From NCBI GenBank assembly GCA_020433835.1, contig JAGRBY010000002.1:1-56791 (forward strand): a DNA stretch of 56,791 nucleotides, in the 5' to 3' direction. The translations under genes were made by a program, and so were the position numbers. Origin of the DNA: Anaerolineae bacterium (GTDB taxonomy: Bacteria; Chloroflexota; Anaerolineae; 4572-78; J111). Below, one piece after another: positions 33,355 through 43,749 of this stretch (position 1 is the first letter of the stretch; each line of letters begins with the position of its first letter). Under the pieces are notes generated by a model, which worked only from the letters and a program-made list of their open reading frames with translations, was not told where the DNA came from and made no database searches.

Positions 33355-34178
33355 CGGGGCTTGAAGAAAATAATAACGTACTCATGCTTGAAGATGTAAT
33401 AGCCCCCGGCTAAAGCGCGATAGCGCCACAAATTTGCATCTTTCCCCTTCCCCTTCTCATTTCCCTCAATGTTCTTCACAATGATGGCTTTGGTTTTAAA
33501 GCCTACTCTGTTCATCCGCTCCATACACCAAAACCCTAATGGTATTAACTCACCTTTAGCATATTTATCGCCAATAATCAGCGCCGCAAAGCGACCGGGG
33601 GCCAATAGATCATAACCGTTTTTGGCCACCGCTTGAAAGCCATCCAGAAAGGCTTCGGTTGTGGCAGCGTTAGAGAGATCTTCGGCATTGTCTGAAAAGC
33701 GAATAATATCGGCGTAAGGCGGGTGCAGGATTAAGAGGTGCGCTAAGTCGGCCTGCAACCTCGCCAGCGTATGCTGTATGTGTTCGACAGTAGCGGGTTC
33801 CGCGCTGTTGCCCTGTAAGAGATGGATACGGCTATCGAGGTGTTGGGGATCGACTTTAGAGCGCACGTACTCAACCAACTCCGGTTTGAGTTCAACGCCA
33901 ATGCAGCGCCGATCTAAGCGCATGGCTTCAATGGCACTGGTCCCGGAGCCAAGAAAAAGGTCGAGAATAATGTCATCTTTTTTGCTGTAGCGGGTAAAAA
34001 TTTGGGTGGCAATTTGAGGAATGTAATTGCCGTGGTAATCAAGCCGGTGCCCATCACCGCTGGCCCGATTGTTGTACAGCCAGAGCGAGTCGGTTTTTAT
34101 CTCATCGTAATCACGCCAACGGTTGAGATCGATATCGCTCCAGGGTTTTTGTTTTTGTGGTTTGGGATCATCACTCAT
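33351..34178 (-). CDS. DNA methyltransferase (N6-adenine/N4-cytosine type)
   Basis: 275 residues from the ATG at 34178; upstream in-frame ATGs lie over or beyond the -10 box and are rejected. YHGNYIPQI (about 48-56) is motif X-like, IILDLFLGSGTSAIEAM (about 70-86) the SAM-binding motif I, and LILHPPYADI (about 149-158) motif IV with HPPY instead of the usual (D/S)PPY. The order X-I-IV fits the gamma-like arrangement. The C-terminal half (YKAKGELIPLGFWC... region) would hold the short target-recognition part. With the neighbouring nuclease this makes a compact type II restriction-modification unit. Confidence 0.8.
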   Translation of the reverse strand: MSDDPKPQKQKPWSDIDLNRWRDYDEIKTDSLWLYNNRASGDGHRLDYHGNYIPQIATQIFTRYSKKDDIILDLFLGSGTSAIEAMRLDRRCIGVELKPELVEYVRSKVDPQHLDSRIHLLQGNSAEPATVEHIQHTLARLQADLAHLLILHPPYADIIRFSDNAEDLSNAATTEAFLDGFQAVAKNGYDLLAPGRFAALIIGDKYAKGELIPLGFWCMERMNRVGFKTKAIIVKNIEGNEKGKGKDANLWRYRALAGGYYIFKHEYVIIFFKPR

Positions 34179-34185
34179 ACCGCTC

Positions 34186-34214
34186 ATTATAATACAAGGT
34201 GAGGTGTCACCCAA
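34186..34214 (-). promoter_or_regulatory. Promoter of the restriction-modification operon
   Basis: -35 TTGGGT at 34214-34209, 17-bp spacer, -10 TATAAT at 34191-34186. The start codon at 34178 is 7 nt past the -10 box, so transcription would begin at about the first base of the ATG (leaderless). This box is the reason for choosing that start. Confidence 0.7.
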
Positions 34215-34430
34215 TTTAGGGCAGGCACAGGAGTGCGTTTCTGTTATGGGGGCGAGAGAGAAACACTGAATTGGTGAAGGCTCTTTTTGGAGGAATTATA
34301 AGGTAAGCCTATGAAAAACGTTACAGACAGAGGGAAAAAGTTAGGGTAAACTGTATAATTACAGTGAAGGATCGGAAATAATTACGAGTATCATAACCTA
34401 GTTATTAAAGAATGAACTTAACGAGGAATC

Positions 34431-34787
34431 ATGTCGATTAAATTATTAATTATTGATGATGATCCATATATTACCGATATGCTAGACTTGGTACTGCCGA
34501 CAAAGGGCTTTGAAGTGTTTTCGATTAATACCGGGGAGGACGGTGTAAAAGCTACGCACAAGATCGATCCCGATGTCGTTGTTTTAGATTTAATGATGCC
34601 CGGTATAGACGGCTGGAGTCTGTGTCAACAAATCCGCTCGTTTAGTCAGGTGCCCATATTAATTCTTTCGGCGGTTATCGAGTCGCCCAGCATTGCCAGG
34701 GCAATGGAAAAGGGGGCTAATGATTATCTGACCAAACCTGTCCCCTTGAACACATTGGTGACGCGGATAAAAGAGTTGGCCCAATAG
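34431..34787 (+). CDS. Single-domain response regulator (CheY-like receiver)
   Basis: 118 residues, only a receiver domain. The acidic pocket is IIDDDPY (D9-D11), the phosphorylation site is D53 in VLDLMMPG, and the switch residues are ILILSAV (Ser replaces the more common Thr) and LTKP (Lys). No output domain, so it acts by protein contacts, or as a phosphate shuttle. GAGGAA upstream is a good ribosome site. The stop codon lies in a perfect hairpin. Partner is probably one of the adjacent kinases on the opposite strand; inferred. Confidence 0.9.
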   Translation: MSIKLLIIDDDPYITDMLDLVLPTKGFEVFSINTGEDGVKATHKIDPDVVVLDLMMPGIDGWSLCQQIRSFSQVPILILSAVIESPSIARAMEKGANDYLTKPVPLNTLVTRIKELAQ

Positions 34788-34808
34788 CGTACGATGCTAT
34801 TGGGCCAA
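34776..34808. terminator. Bidirectional hairpin between convergent signalling genes
   Basis: TTGGCCCAATAGC (34776-34788) and its exact complement (34796-34808) with a 7-nt loop. It includes the stop codon of the receiver gene. On the minus strand CTCTTTTATCC follows, a weak T-run. Good candidate for a terminator serving both 34787 (+) and 34862 (-). Confidence 0.65.
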
Positions 34809-34861
34809 AAGAATTTGCGAAATTTCGACCACATATTCTGTTGTCACCACTTTTTTCTTCC

Positions 34862-37800
34862 CTACTTGTACCACGGCAGAGATACCACAAAGCGGCTGCC
34901 CTGTCCAACCTTGCTCTCTACAGAAATTTGGCCTTTATGAAGCTTAACCAACCGCAAAACCAGGGCTAAGCCAAGGCCTGTTCCTTCCTGCTGGCGGCTT
35001 AGCTTACCATCGAGCTGTTCAAACGGATTAAAAAGGTGTTGCAAATCTTCATCGGCAATACCGATACCGGTGTCCCAGACAACAATATCAACGTATCCTT
35101 CCGGCTCACGGCCGACAACTTCAAGCCCAACTTGACCATCCGGGGGCGTAAATTTAACGGCGTTGGATAAAAGATTCACTAAAATTTGTTTCAAGCGGCG
35201 TTCATCGGCCTCAACTGAAGTGACGCTTAAATCAAACTGGGTTTTCAAATGCTGCTGTTTCTTTTGAATCTCCTGCCGAACAAATTGTAGACTTGTTTCA
35301 CAAATAAATTGAACATCAACGGGCATAAGACTCAGTTCAAGCTTGCCTGCCTCAATTTTAGAAAGATCAAGAATATCGTTAATGAGATCGAGTAAGTGAT
35401 AACCGCTGTCTTGAATAAGACCCAAATATATTTTTTGTTGGTCAGTAATTGCCCCAAACGTACCATCGATTAAAATTTCGGTTGAACCTAAAACGGCGTT
35501 TAAAGGTGTTCGCAACTCATGGCTCATATTGGCCAGAAATTCATCTTTAAGGCGCGAGGCTCGCGATAGTTGAGCGTTAACCATTTCAAGTTCTTGGGTA
35601 CGCTCTTTAACACGGGCGGCCAGCGACTCCCGTTCGGCTTTAAGCGCTTCCTCTGCCCGCCGGCGGGCGGTGACATCAATACCAATGCCCCAACTGGCCC
35701 AGCCGGGAATGGGAAATTCGCCCGAAATATTTGACCAGCTAATGGTTTTAACGGTACCGTCTTTACAGGTTAACTCAAACTCCCAATCGCGGTAGTCGCT
35801 TTCTTCGCCCTGCCGCCGCCATTTATCCAGCATTTTTTGGCTATCCTGGTAACCCGGCATGAGTAATTCAGCTAATTTTGGATTACCAATAACATCCAGG
35901 GATGAATATCCGGTTACCCGCTCACATTCACGGTTCCAAACAATCAAACGGCCCAGGTTATCAAAAGCGATCATAAGCACCGGCATATTTTCTACGACGC
36001 TGCGCAGCCGTTTTTCGTTGGTGCGCAGGGCATCCTCAACCTGTTTGCGGCCTGTAATATCTCTAAAAACCATCACACTACCGCTTAATTCGCCTGCTTC
36101 ATCTAACAAAGGGCGTGCTGTAGCACTAATAAAAACGCCGTGGGGCTTATACTTATTTTTAATATAGTATTCTTTCTGGTCGATGCGATAGCCTCGTACT
36201 GCGGCTACTAACGGCATTTCGCTACCACCGACCATCATGAGTGTATTGTCATAATAGAAACCATAATGTTTGGCCCACTCTTCTATGGGGGCGTTAACGG
36301 GCCTCATTCCTAAAATTTCTTCTGCTGTTGGGTTGAAAACAATAACTTTACCGGCGGTATCAATAACCACAACACCATCACCTATTGTGTTGAGAATGGA
36401 ATAAAGCAGGTGCATTTGGTTAGCGAAACCATGGGCTAACGCCCGGAGTTGGTTTTCCGATTGGGCTTGCTCGGTTACATCGGTTGAAGTACCAACAATG
36501 CGATAAACGTTGCCTTGTTCATCTTTTATGGGTGTCGCATTGGTCCATATCCAGCGCGTTATCCCATCGGGGCGAATAATGCGATATTTACGGTTGATCC
36601 CAAATCGGATTTGATTTCGGACATCACTGGCCGATTTCGTCAGATAGCGATCATCAGGGTGGACAATGTCGTCGAAAAACAAGGGATCAGGAAAAGCATC
36701 TTCCACCGGTAACCCAAATATACTCTCATAATCGGGGCTAACATATATCATTCGTCCGTCGGTATCCATAATCCAAAAGACTTGATAGGGTAGATATTCA
36801 GCCAGTTGCCGAAATTTCTCCTCACTTTCACGCAGCAACCGTTCTTTACGCTTTCGTTCAGTTACATCCCTCATCATCGACTGGATAGCCGGTTTGCCGT
36901 TGAAATAAATCGAGGTACCAAATGTTTCTACATCAATAACTTGGCCCTCTAAACCTACCATTTTGAGTTCCGATGTTATTGCGTGATTTGTATTGTTCAA
37001 AAATTCGGTATGTCGATTTTGCGAGTCAGCCTTATAATCGCTATGGAGAAATTCAGATATATCCCTGCCCAGTAGTTCCGTCGAGTGGTTAGCACCGAGT
37101 AATTTTGCTCCAGCCGGATTGATATACACTATCTCTCGACCAGCGGTGTATACCCCAATACCATCCGGAGATGATTCCACTAACTGCCGGTATCGTTCTT
37201 CACTTTCAGCCAAAGCAAGCTGTGTTTTTTTATTACGGGTGACGTCGCGCACAATGACAAGAACTTCTTTGGAACCGCAGGCAACAAAGCGTCCTTCTAA
37301 ATGGCGCGTTTTATTGACAATGGTATAGTCAAATTCATCGGCTACCAGCCTTTCAGTTTCATGGGCTCGGTTTATACTCTGCCGGATTACATCGGCTAAT
37401 TCAGGCGGCAGTACCTCAGCCAAATTTTTACCGATCCAGGTTTGAAGCGTTGCTAGAATTGGTAGGGAGGGGCCGTGCACATCAAGGCAAACACCGTTTA
37501 GATCGATGCGAAAAAGAAAATCAGGCATCGCGGCCAAAATGGATTGTTGTTGTTCTTGGGTTTTGTGAAGATCAATCTTAGATTGCTTACGCTCAATAGC
37601 ATACCGAATTGAGCGCGTTAAGATCTGTTTGTTAATTGTGTTTTTAACAAGATAATCTTCGGCACCATCGCGAATAGATTGGGCGGCGGTTGCATCATCG
37701 TCAAAACCGGTCAATACGATGATGGGTATGAGGGGGAAACTGAGGCATAGCTGTTGAACCGTCTCAATACCGGTGCTGTCCGGTAAATTGAGGTCCAAAA

Positions 37801-37981
37801 GAATAACATCAACGTGTTGATCATTTAGGTTAGCGAACGCTTTGGCCAGCGTATCAACCCATGTAAGACGAAAAGAAATAGGCGTTTTCTCAAGAAGCAT
37901 CTGTCGAAACAGAGCAGCATCACCTGGGTTATCTTCTATTAAAAGGACGGTTGTAAATGAGTGATTATCCACACGAAACAA
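34862..37981 (-). CDS. Hybrid sensor histidine kinase: REC - five PAS - HisKA - HATPase
   Basis: 1039 residues from a TTG (a GTG three codons on is the alternative). An N-terminal receiver at about 10-130 (VLLIEDNPGDAALFRQM; phospho-Asp in VILLDLNLP; Lys in YLVKN). Then about five PAS/PAC repeats to residue 770, recognisable by RDVTERKRKERLLRESEEKF, STDVTEQAQSENQLRA and FRDITGRKQVEDALRTNEKR. HisKA has FLANMSHELRTPLNAVLGST with the His near 820. HATPase: LVNLLSNAVKFTPP (N box), VVWDTGIGIADEDL (G1), GTGLGLALVLRLVKLH (G2). No membrane helices, so it is a cytoplasmic sensor. The leading REC allows input from a separate kinase or phosphotransfer from its own. Confidence 0.92.
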   Translation of the reverse strand: MFRVDNHSFTTVLLIEDNPGDAALFRQMLLEKTPISFRLTWVDTLAKAFANLNDQHVDVILLDLNLPDSTGIETVQQLCLSFPLIPIIVLTGFDDDATAAQSIRDGAEDYLVKNTINKQILTRSIRYAIERKQSKIDLHKTQEQQQSILAAMPDFLFRIDLNGVCLDVHGPSLPILATLQTWIGKNLAEVLPPELADVIRQSINRAHETERLVADEFDYTIVNKTRHLEGRFVACGSKEVLVIVRDVTRNKKTQLALAESEERYRQLVESSPDGIGVYTAGREIVYINPAGAKLLGANHSTELLGRDISEFLHSDYKADSQNRHTEFLNNTNHAITSELKMVGLEGQVIDVETFGTSIYFNGKPAIQSMMRDVTERKRKERLLRESEEKFRQLAEYLPYQVFWIMDTDGRMIYVSPDYESIFGLPVEDAFPDPLFFDDIVHPDDRYLTKSASDVRNQIRFGINRKYRIIRPDGITRWIWTNATPIKDEQGNVYRIVGTSTDVTEQAQSENQLRALAHGFANQMHLLYSILNTIGDGVVVIDTAGKVIVFNPTAEEILGMRPVNAPIEEWAKHYGFYYDNTLMMVGGSEMPLVAAVRGYRIDQKEYYIKNKYKPHGVFISATARPLLDEAGELSGSVMVFRDITGRKQVEDALRTNEKRLRSVVENMPVLMIAFDNLGRLIVWNRECERVTGYSSLDVIGNPKLAELLMPGYQDSQKMLDKWRRQGEESDYRDWEFELTCKDGTVKTISWSNISGEFPIPGWASWGIGIDVTARRRAEEALKAERESLAARVKERTQELEMVNAQLSRASRLKDEFLANMSHELRTPLNAVLGSTEILIDGTFGAITDQQKIYLGLIQDSGYHLLDLINDILDLSKIEAGKLELSLMPVDVQFICETSLQFVRQEIQKKQQHLKTQFDLSVTSVEADERRLKQILVNLLSNAVKFTPPDGQVGLEVVGREPEGYVDIVVWDTGIGIADEDLQHLFNPFEQLDGKLSRQQEGTGLGLALVLRLVKLHKGQISVESKVGQGSRFVVSLPWYK

Positions 37982-38022
37982 CGATTCTTAAAGGTCGTTA
38001 TCCAATTTGTCTTGTTAAAAGA

Positions 38023-39627
38023 CTAATACGGGATAGTAAATTGAAATTTCGACCCTTGACCTGATCGGGACTCCACCCAAATGGTCCCACCATGACGTTC
38101 AACAATTTTTTTACAAATGGCCAAGCCAATACCGGTACCGGGATATTCACCGCGGCTATGAAGCCGTTGAAATATCATGAAGATACGATCTTGCTGGTCG
38201 GGAGGTATCCCAATTCCATTATCTTGAACGGCAAACATCCAGGCCGTTTCCTGTCGGCTGGCTGAGATATGAACAATGGGCGAGGTATCGCTTTGAAACT
38301 TAATGGCATTGACAATGAGATTTTGAAAAAGCTGTCCAAGTTGAGTACTATCTCCGCGCAGTGTGGGTAAAGCATCCCACGTAACTTTGGCCTCATTATC
38401 CTCAATAGTTACTTGTAGATTAATCAAAACCTGTTCAAGTAATTCATTGCAATCAATTTGCGATAGTTTTTGCTCTTTGCGACCAATGCGAGACAGTGCC
38501 AGCAAATCGTGGATAAGCCGCTGCATACGTTTGGCACCGTCAACGGCATAATAAATAAATTCATCGGCATCAGAGTCAAGTTGGCCCTGATAGCGACGCT
38601 CTATTAACTGAACATATCCGGCAATCATACGTAGCGGTTCTTGTAAATCGTGAGAGGCTACGTAGGCAAACTGCTCCAGTTCGGCATTAGAACGTTTAAG
38701 CTCTTCGGCGCTGGCTCTAAGTGCGGCTTCACCTTCTTTTATTTGGGTAATATCAACGTAGGCGCAAAGAACTCCTGTAACCTGGTTCATTACATCGTAG
38801 GCCGGTTCGATGGTAAGATCATAATAACGCATCCGGTCATGAATAGTAACGTTTACTTCCTGACGAATCATTTGCCCACTATCAAGGGCCTGATTTTTTA
38901 GATCGTTGAGCATTTTGGCATCATCTTCTGAAAACAGAAACGCGTCCGTTTTGCCGATAATGTCGTCGGTTGAAAAAGAGCGCTGTGAATTATGTAGCCA
39001 GATGTAGCGTAAATTTCGGTCTTGTTCTGAAACAAAAACGGGTGAGTTCAAAAGGGCGATCCGGAACCGCTCTTCGCTTTTCCGAAGGGCTTGCTCAGCT
39101 TGTTTACGCCAGGTGATGTCAGTCATAACCATACGGCACAGGGGATGGCCATCACCGGTTTGAGCTAATACGCTTTCGGCTAAAAAATAGGTTTTTGAAC
39201 CCCCTAAATTTTTGAGAGACAGCTCGCAACTTTGCCGGGCGTTTGTCTCAAAAACGACGTCCAGGTGATGAAAAAAAACAGGACGGGCTTCGGGCGACAG
39301 GTGAGGGAGCATAGGCTTATTAATGAGACGCCCCTTTTCTCGGCCTAACATCTCGGCACCAACCAAATTGAGATCAATAATCACGCCGCGTTGATCCAGT
39401 GTAAAATAGCCAACCGGGGCAAAATTATATAAATCAAAATATTTTTTTTGGGTGGCGGTTAATTCTTGCTGCGTTCGGCGTAACTCTTCATTTTGTAATT
39501 CCAGTTCAATTTGATGAACACGTAACTCATGTAAGATTTTTGGTAAATCTTTGTCTTTAACTAAATCTTCTAAGGCGTAATCTTCTCGAAGTAGAGCTTC
39601 GGCCTTATGCCGAATGGATTGGGACAT
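38023..39627 (-). CDS. PAS histidine kinase (cytoplasmic)
   Basis: 534 residues. An N-terminal coiled coil (ELRVHQIELELQNEELRRTQ), three PAS-like segments (about 60-180, 185-300, with PAC ends at VMTDITWRKQAEQALRKSEE and YVDITQIKEGEAALRAS), HisKA of the phytochrome-related type (FAYVASHDLQEPLRMIAGYV, His near 330), and HATPase with NLIVNAIKFQSD, VQDNGIGIPPDQQD and GTGIGLAICKKIVERHGG. The second PAS (ALLNSPVFVSEQDRNLRYIW) resembles one in the neighbouring CheB-CheR protein. No transmembrane segment. It starts 33 bp after the CheB-CheR gene, so an operon is likely. Confidence 0.92.
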   Translation of the reverse strand: MSQSIRHKAEALLREDYALEDLVKDKDLPKILHELRVHQIELELQNEELRRTQQELTATQKKYFDLYNFAPVGYFTLDQRGVIIDLNLVGAEMLGREKGRLINKPMLPHLSPEARPVFFHHLDVVFETNARQSCELSLKNLGGSKTYFLAESVLAQTGDGHPLCRMVMTDITWRKQAEQALRKSEERFRIALLNSPVFVSEQDRNLRYIWLHNSQRSFSTDDIIGKTDAFLFSEDDAKMLNDLKNQALDSGQMIRQEVNVTIHDRMRYYDLTIEPAYDVMNQVTGVLCAYVDITQIKEGEAALRASAEELKRSNAELEQFAYVASHDLQEPLRMIAGYVQLIERRYQGQLDSDADEFIYYAVDGAKRMQRLIHDLLALSRIGRKEQKLSQIDCNELLEQVLINLQVTIEDNEAKVTWDALPTLRGDSTQLGQLFQNLIVNAIKFQSDTSPIVHISASRQETAWMFAVQDNGIGIPPDQQDRIFMIFQRLHSRGEYPGTGIGLAICKKIVERHGGTIWVESRSGQGSKFQFTIPY

Positions 39628-39660
39628 GGTTTACTCCAAATTTAGAATAAGAGACGACGT

Positions 39661-42600
39661 TTATGTCTCCATTTGGGAATGGTCAACGCCTAAAACAAAA
39701 AAGTATTTGAATTTGTTTTTATCTTCATAAATCGGCCAAGTATGCCAATCGACCAGCAGTTGTTCTCCGTTTTTCTTAAGAATATGATGCTTGGTAATCA
39801 CTTTCGTCTCACGGTCCGAATTATTTTCTATTACCTGACGCACAGCTTCAATCTCGTCTTCCGGAACAAACATAGAGAAAAAATCGTGGCCGATGACTTC
39901 TTTAGCATTATAGGTTAATGTATCCAGCATGTGGTGATTTATATTTAATATTTTTCCTTCCCTATCAAAAGACACAAAATAATGAGGCATTGCTTGCAGC
40001 AACCGTTCACTTAAACTTGCTTGATGCTGGGCCAAAGCCTCAGCGTTTTTGTAAGAAGTAATATCGGTAGCGGCGCTAATGACTCCAATAATCATATCAT
40101 CATCATCACGCAGTGGCTCAGAAATGAAGTCGTAATAATATTTTTCATTATTGATATGCAATGTCAATTCTCGGCGTACGCTCTTACCAGACTTCAAGAT
40201 GTCCTGCTTAATCTGCGTCAACGTCTCAGCGTCTTCTTGAGAAAAAAGATCGAGATCTGATTTGCCAATAACATCGGTGGAGTTAAAAATAGAGTTGGCT
40301 CCATAAAGCCAACGATAATTTAACTCTTTATCTTGCTGGGCTACACTAACGGGTGCATTCTTTAGGGCAATCCGGAAGCGGTCTTCGCTTTGCTTTAAAG
40401 CAAGTTCCATGGCACGGCGCTCACTAATGTCCATTCCGGAATAAAGAACCCCTACAATTTTTCCGGTTTCACTCTTAATTAGTGAACTATCCCAAGCGAT
40501 AAGCTTTTTATACCCCATCCTATCAATAACACGGCCTTCAAAACTATGGAGGCCTTGAGATTTGCTGTTTATGGAATGTTGAAACAAAGCACGGTTTTTC
40601 TCTTGATCTTCTTTTAATAGGCAGGTTTTAAACCAATTTTTACCGATAAGATCAGCCGCATGATAGTTAAGCAGCTCAGAGCCTTTTTGATTAACAAAGG
40701 TGATGTCACCTTTTTGATCTAACGCTACGACCATGGTGCTAATATTATCCAGATACATTTTGGCCTTATCCAGGTCTTCCAACTGAAGCTCTGCTTCACG
40801 TAAAGCTGTGAAATCTACCAGGGTAATCAACACACCATCAATATGATTGGTACTGGTTCGGAAAGGCATAACTTTAAGAAAGTACCAACTCTTACTGGTA
40901 CTTTGGACTTCACGCTCAATGGGAAGATTGCTTTCTAACGCTTTTTGAGCCAAACTCACTAAATCGACGCCCACCAGGTTATGGGTAATGTGGCTGATTG
41001 GTCGACCAACATCATATTCCAGCAGGTTTATAACAACGGCCGTTATCGGCGTGAATTTGCGCACCCGGAGATCGTTATCAAGAAAAATTGTTCCGACGTC
41101 AGTGCTTCGCAATAGGTTATTGACATCGTCATTAAGGGCAGTTAGTTCTTTGATTTTGGCTTGATACTCCGTATTAACGGTAATCAATTCTTCATTGACC
41201 GACTGCAACTCTTCGTTGGTGCTCTGCAATTCCTCGTTAGCCGCCAGAAGCTCTTCATTGGTAGCCTGCAGCTCTTCGTTGGCCGTTTCTAACTCTTCAA
41301 TAGTCGCCTGCAGGTTTTCTTTGGTGTACTGTAATTCTTGCTCCAAATCTTTTATGCGCTGACTGGCACTACGGCTAAGGTTAAAAGCCTCCGCTCCGTC
41401 ATCTTCAAGCTTTTCTTGGGTACTATGAAGATCAAAAATAATCAAATAGAGACGGCGATGACTGCCCTGAGACCAGAAAGGTCGTGTAATCAAATTGATG
41501 CGCTGCACATTGCTAGAGGCTTTTACCCGCACATCACGGAGTATAACCTCTTCCTGAGTATGGATGCTGCGTTGCAGAGCCGTACTTAACGGCAGCGATA
41601 ACTCTTCAGACGTCATGTGCAAGATGTTCAAATCAATTTGATAGCCTATAGGAGCCTTTAAGAAATCGCGCACTTCGCCAAAAGCGTGGACAAGCATGTG
41701 GCTATCATCAACTACAACACAAGGCGGCATAACCTGCTCTACCAAGCTGCGTAAAATAAGCTCGGCATTGCGCCAATCCTCATTATTATTTGAAGAGGTT
41801 GATGCGCGATAATCTCGTACTCCGGTATTTTTTTCCGGAGTTTCATCATTTTCTCGTTGAATGCGAATGGGGTTAATTCTTGATATCGAGGGGCGACCAC
41901 CAGCCATACGATAAATTTTCCACTTGCTGTGTTCGATAGGAAAAACGTTATCGTAATCACTGCCTACCGTTTCGCTGGCTCCTAAAAACAGATAACCACC
42001 CGGCCTTAGGGCAAATTGAAAGGTATCTAACGCTCGACGCTGAAGCGGATGCTTGAAATAAATCAACAAATTTCGACACGATATAAAATCCATGTTGGAA
42101 AAAGGTGGATCCTTTACCAGGTTGTGTTGGGCAAAAACAACCATGGTTCTGGCACGCCGTAGAATTTCGTAATGGTTACCACGCTTCACAAAAAAGTTAC
42201 GCAGCCGTTCGGTGGAAACATCGGCCGAAATGCTATCGGAAAATGCGCCCCGGCTGGCGTGTCCTAACGCTTCTTTATCTAAATCGGTAGCAAAAATTTT
42301 AACATCAACATAGCGGCCTACTCGCTCCATATATTCTTGAATGATGATAGCCAACGAATAAGCTTCTTCGCCGGTGGCACAGCCGGGTACCCAAATACGC
42401 AGCGGTGATTGCTGCAACTCCTTATCTTTAAATAGCGCCGGCAGTACGTGACTTTGTATAAAATCAAACGCTTCCGGTTCTCTAAAAAACCGGGTAACGC
42501 CTATTAAAAACTCTTTGCTTAAAATCTGGCACTCATTAGGCGACTCTTTTAGATAAGTAACGTAATCGCCCAAGTGATCAATTTGATTAAGGCTCATTCT

Positions 42601-43326
42601 ACGTTCGATACGCCGCAGTACAGTGTTGCGTTTATAATCCGTAAAATCAACGCCTGTATTTTTATATAAGAGAGCAAAAAGCTTTAACAAGTCAGTATCA
42701 TCACCTTGGCCTTCTTTTTCTTCTATTTCGGCTTTAATGATAAGACCAGGGTGCTTAATATAATTCTGCAAAATTTCCGGCATTTTTTCCGGTGAGGTTA
42801 CATAGTCAACCAATTTGGTAGACAGCGCGCTATTAGGCATACCGTCAAACTTGGCTGTCTCATCTTGCACCATAATCATGCCGCCAAACTCTTTAATGGT
42901 GCGAAGCCCGCGGGTACCGTCGCTACCGGTGCCGGAGAGGATGATACCAACTGCTTTATCTTGTTGATCTTTACCTAACGACTCAAAGAAGATATCGATA
43001 GGTAAATTAAGTCCCTGGGTACGATCATAATCAACCAGCAGCAATTTACTTCGAAAAACGGTCATATTTTTTCGGCGCGGAATGAGGTAGATGGAACCGG
43101 GGGAAACCGGCATGCCATCTTTAGCTTCATAAACCGGCATCGGCGTATATTTTGACAAGAGCTCAACCATATGGCTCTCGTAATCGGGCGACAGGTGCTG
43201 CACAACGACAAATGCAAAATCGTTTGAGAAAGGCATATTGGTAAAAAATTTTTCCAAAGCTTCCAGCCCACCCGCTGAGGTTCCGATACCAACAAGATAA
43301 AGATTATCTGGGGTGTGGTCCGTCAT
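39661..43326 (-). CDS. CheB-CheR-coiled-coil-multiPAS fusion protein
   Basis: 1221 residues. CheB methylesterase at about 8-185: [12 protein letters not shown] (catalytic Ser17), [10 protein letters not shown] (His44), [13 protein letters not shown] (Asp). CheR methyltransferase at about 215-480: [52 protein letters not shown] (SAM site), and [24 protein letters not shown] long leucine/glutamate coiled coil at about 650-730 contains three to four EELQxTNEELL-type repeats. Then about four PAS domains, ending in VDHSQMET. There is no kinase domain. CheB and CheR domains in one chain with PAS sensors are typical of non-chemotactic signalling proteins; the target of methylation is not evident. 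Start ATG with a GGAG site. Confidence 0.92.
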   Translation of the reverse strand: MTDHTPDNLYLVGIGTSAGGLEALEKFFTNMPFSNDFAFVVVQHLSPDYESHMVELLSKYTPMPVYEAKDGMPVSPGSIYLIPRRKNMTVFRSKLLLVDYDRTQGLNLPIDIFFESLGKDQQDKAVGIILSGTGSDGTRGLRTIKEFGGMIMVQDETAKFDGMPNSALSTKLVDYVTSPEKMPEILQNYIKHPGLIIKAEIEEKEGQGDDTDLLKLFALLYKNTGVDFTDYKRNTVLRRIERRMSLNQIDHLGDYVTYLKESPNECQILSKEFLIGVTRFFREPEAFDFIQSHVLPALFKDKELQQSPLRIWVPGCATGEEAYSLAIIIQEYMERVGRYVDVKIFATDLDKEALGHASRGAFSDSISADVSTERLRNFFVKRGNHYEILRRARTMVVFAQHNLVKDPPFSNMDFISCRNLLIYFKHPLQRRALDTFQFALRPGGYLFLGASETVGSDYDNVFPIEHSKWKIYRMAGGRPSISRINPIRIQRENDETPEKNTGVRDYRASTSSNNNEDWRNAELILRSLVEQVMPPCVVVDDSHMLVHAFGEVRDFLKAPIGYQIDLNILHMTSEELSLPLSTALQRSIHTQEEVILRDVRVKASSNVQRINLITRPFWSQGSHRRLYLIIFDLHSTQEKLEDDGAEAFNLSRSASQRIKDLEQELQYTKENLQATIEELETANEELQATNEELLAANEELQSTNEELQSVNEELITVNTEYQAKIKELTALNDDVNNLLRSTDVGTIFLDNDLRVRKFTPITAVVINLLEYDVGRPISHITHNLVGVDLVSLAQKALESNLPIEREVQSTSKSWYFLKVMPFRTSTNHIDGVLITLVDFTALREAELQLEDLDKAKMYLDNISTMVVALDQKGDITFVNQKGSELLNYHAADLIGKNWFKTCLLKEDQEKNRALFQHSINSKSQGLHSFEGRVIDRMGYKKLIAWDSSLIKSETGKIVGVLYSGMDISERRAMELALKQSEDRFRIALKNAPVSVAQQDKELNYRWLYGANSIFNSTDVIGKSDLDLFSQEDAETLTQIKQDILKSGKSVRRELTLHINNEKYYYDFISEPLRDDDDMIIGVISAATDITSYKNAEALAQHQASLSERLLQAMPHYFVSFDREGKILNINHHMLDTLTYNAKEVIGHDFFSMFVPEDEIEAVRQVIENNSDRETKVITKHHILKKNGEQLLVDWHTWPIYEDKNKFKYFFVLGVDHSQMET

Positions 43327-43749
43327 AATAGTCTCCTAGAGGATATTTCTACGAAGGCTGCATCATATTGTGGAATATACTTTTTAACACTGGCACAATA
43401 TCCTCTTTAAAAATATAACCGATCTTTTACGGATAGTAAACTTTGAAATTTCAGGACAAAAACCAAGGGGCTATTTCATCATGAAAATCGAACCCCTTCT
43501 TGTTCCACGCTATTCAGTCTACACAATTTATGAGGCAAAGTTGAATGCCCCATGCTTTTTTTCAGAATTATTATTGAGAAAACGCGTTTTGAAAAAAGGT
43601 ACTATGTTTGCACTTTTTTAGAAACCAGGGTTTTGACACCCCATTGATAACCTTTTGTGGCCAAATGAGATCTTTTTAGTGCTAAAACCCTGGTTTCTTG
43701 CTTTAATTCATTAAAGTACAAAGGTAGTGAAAAGGGAAGGAAATAGAGC
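43327..43749. repeat. Non-coding gap between the two CheB-CheR genes with long inverted repeat
   Basis: 423 bp without a gene. Arms 43620-43634 (AGAAACCAGGGTTTT) and 43684-43698 pair perfectly over 15 bp and enclose 49 bp, a MITE-like layout. The rest is AT-rich with homopolymer runs; no clear promoter was recognised for the downstream minus-strand gene. Confidence 0.65.

Noticed and set aside
34321..34360. Promoter for the lone receiver gene (TATAAT at 34354-34359)
   Set aside because: The -10 is perfect, but no acceptable -35 at 16-18 bp and the leader would be about 70 nt; left as unproven.
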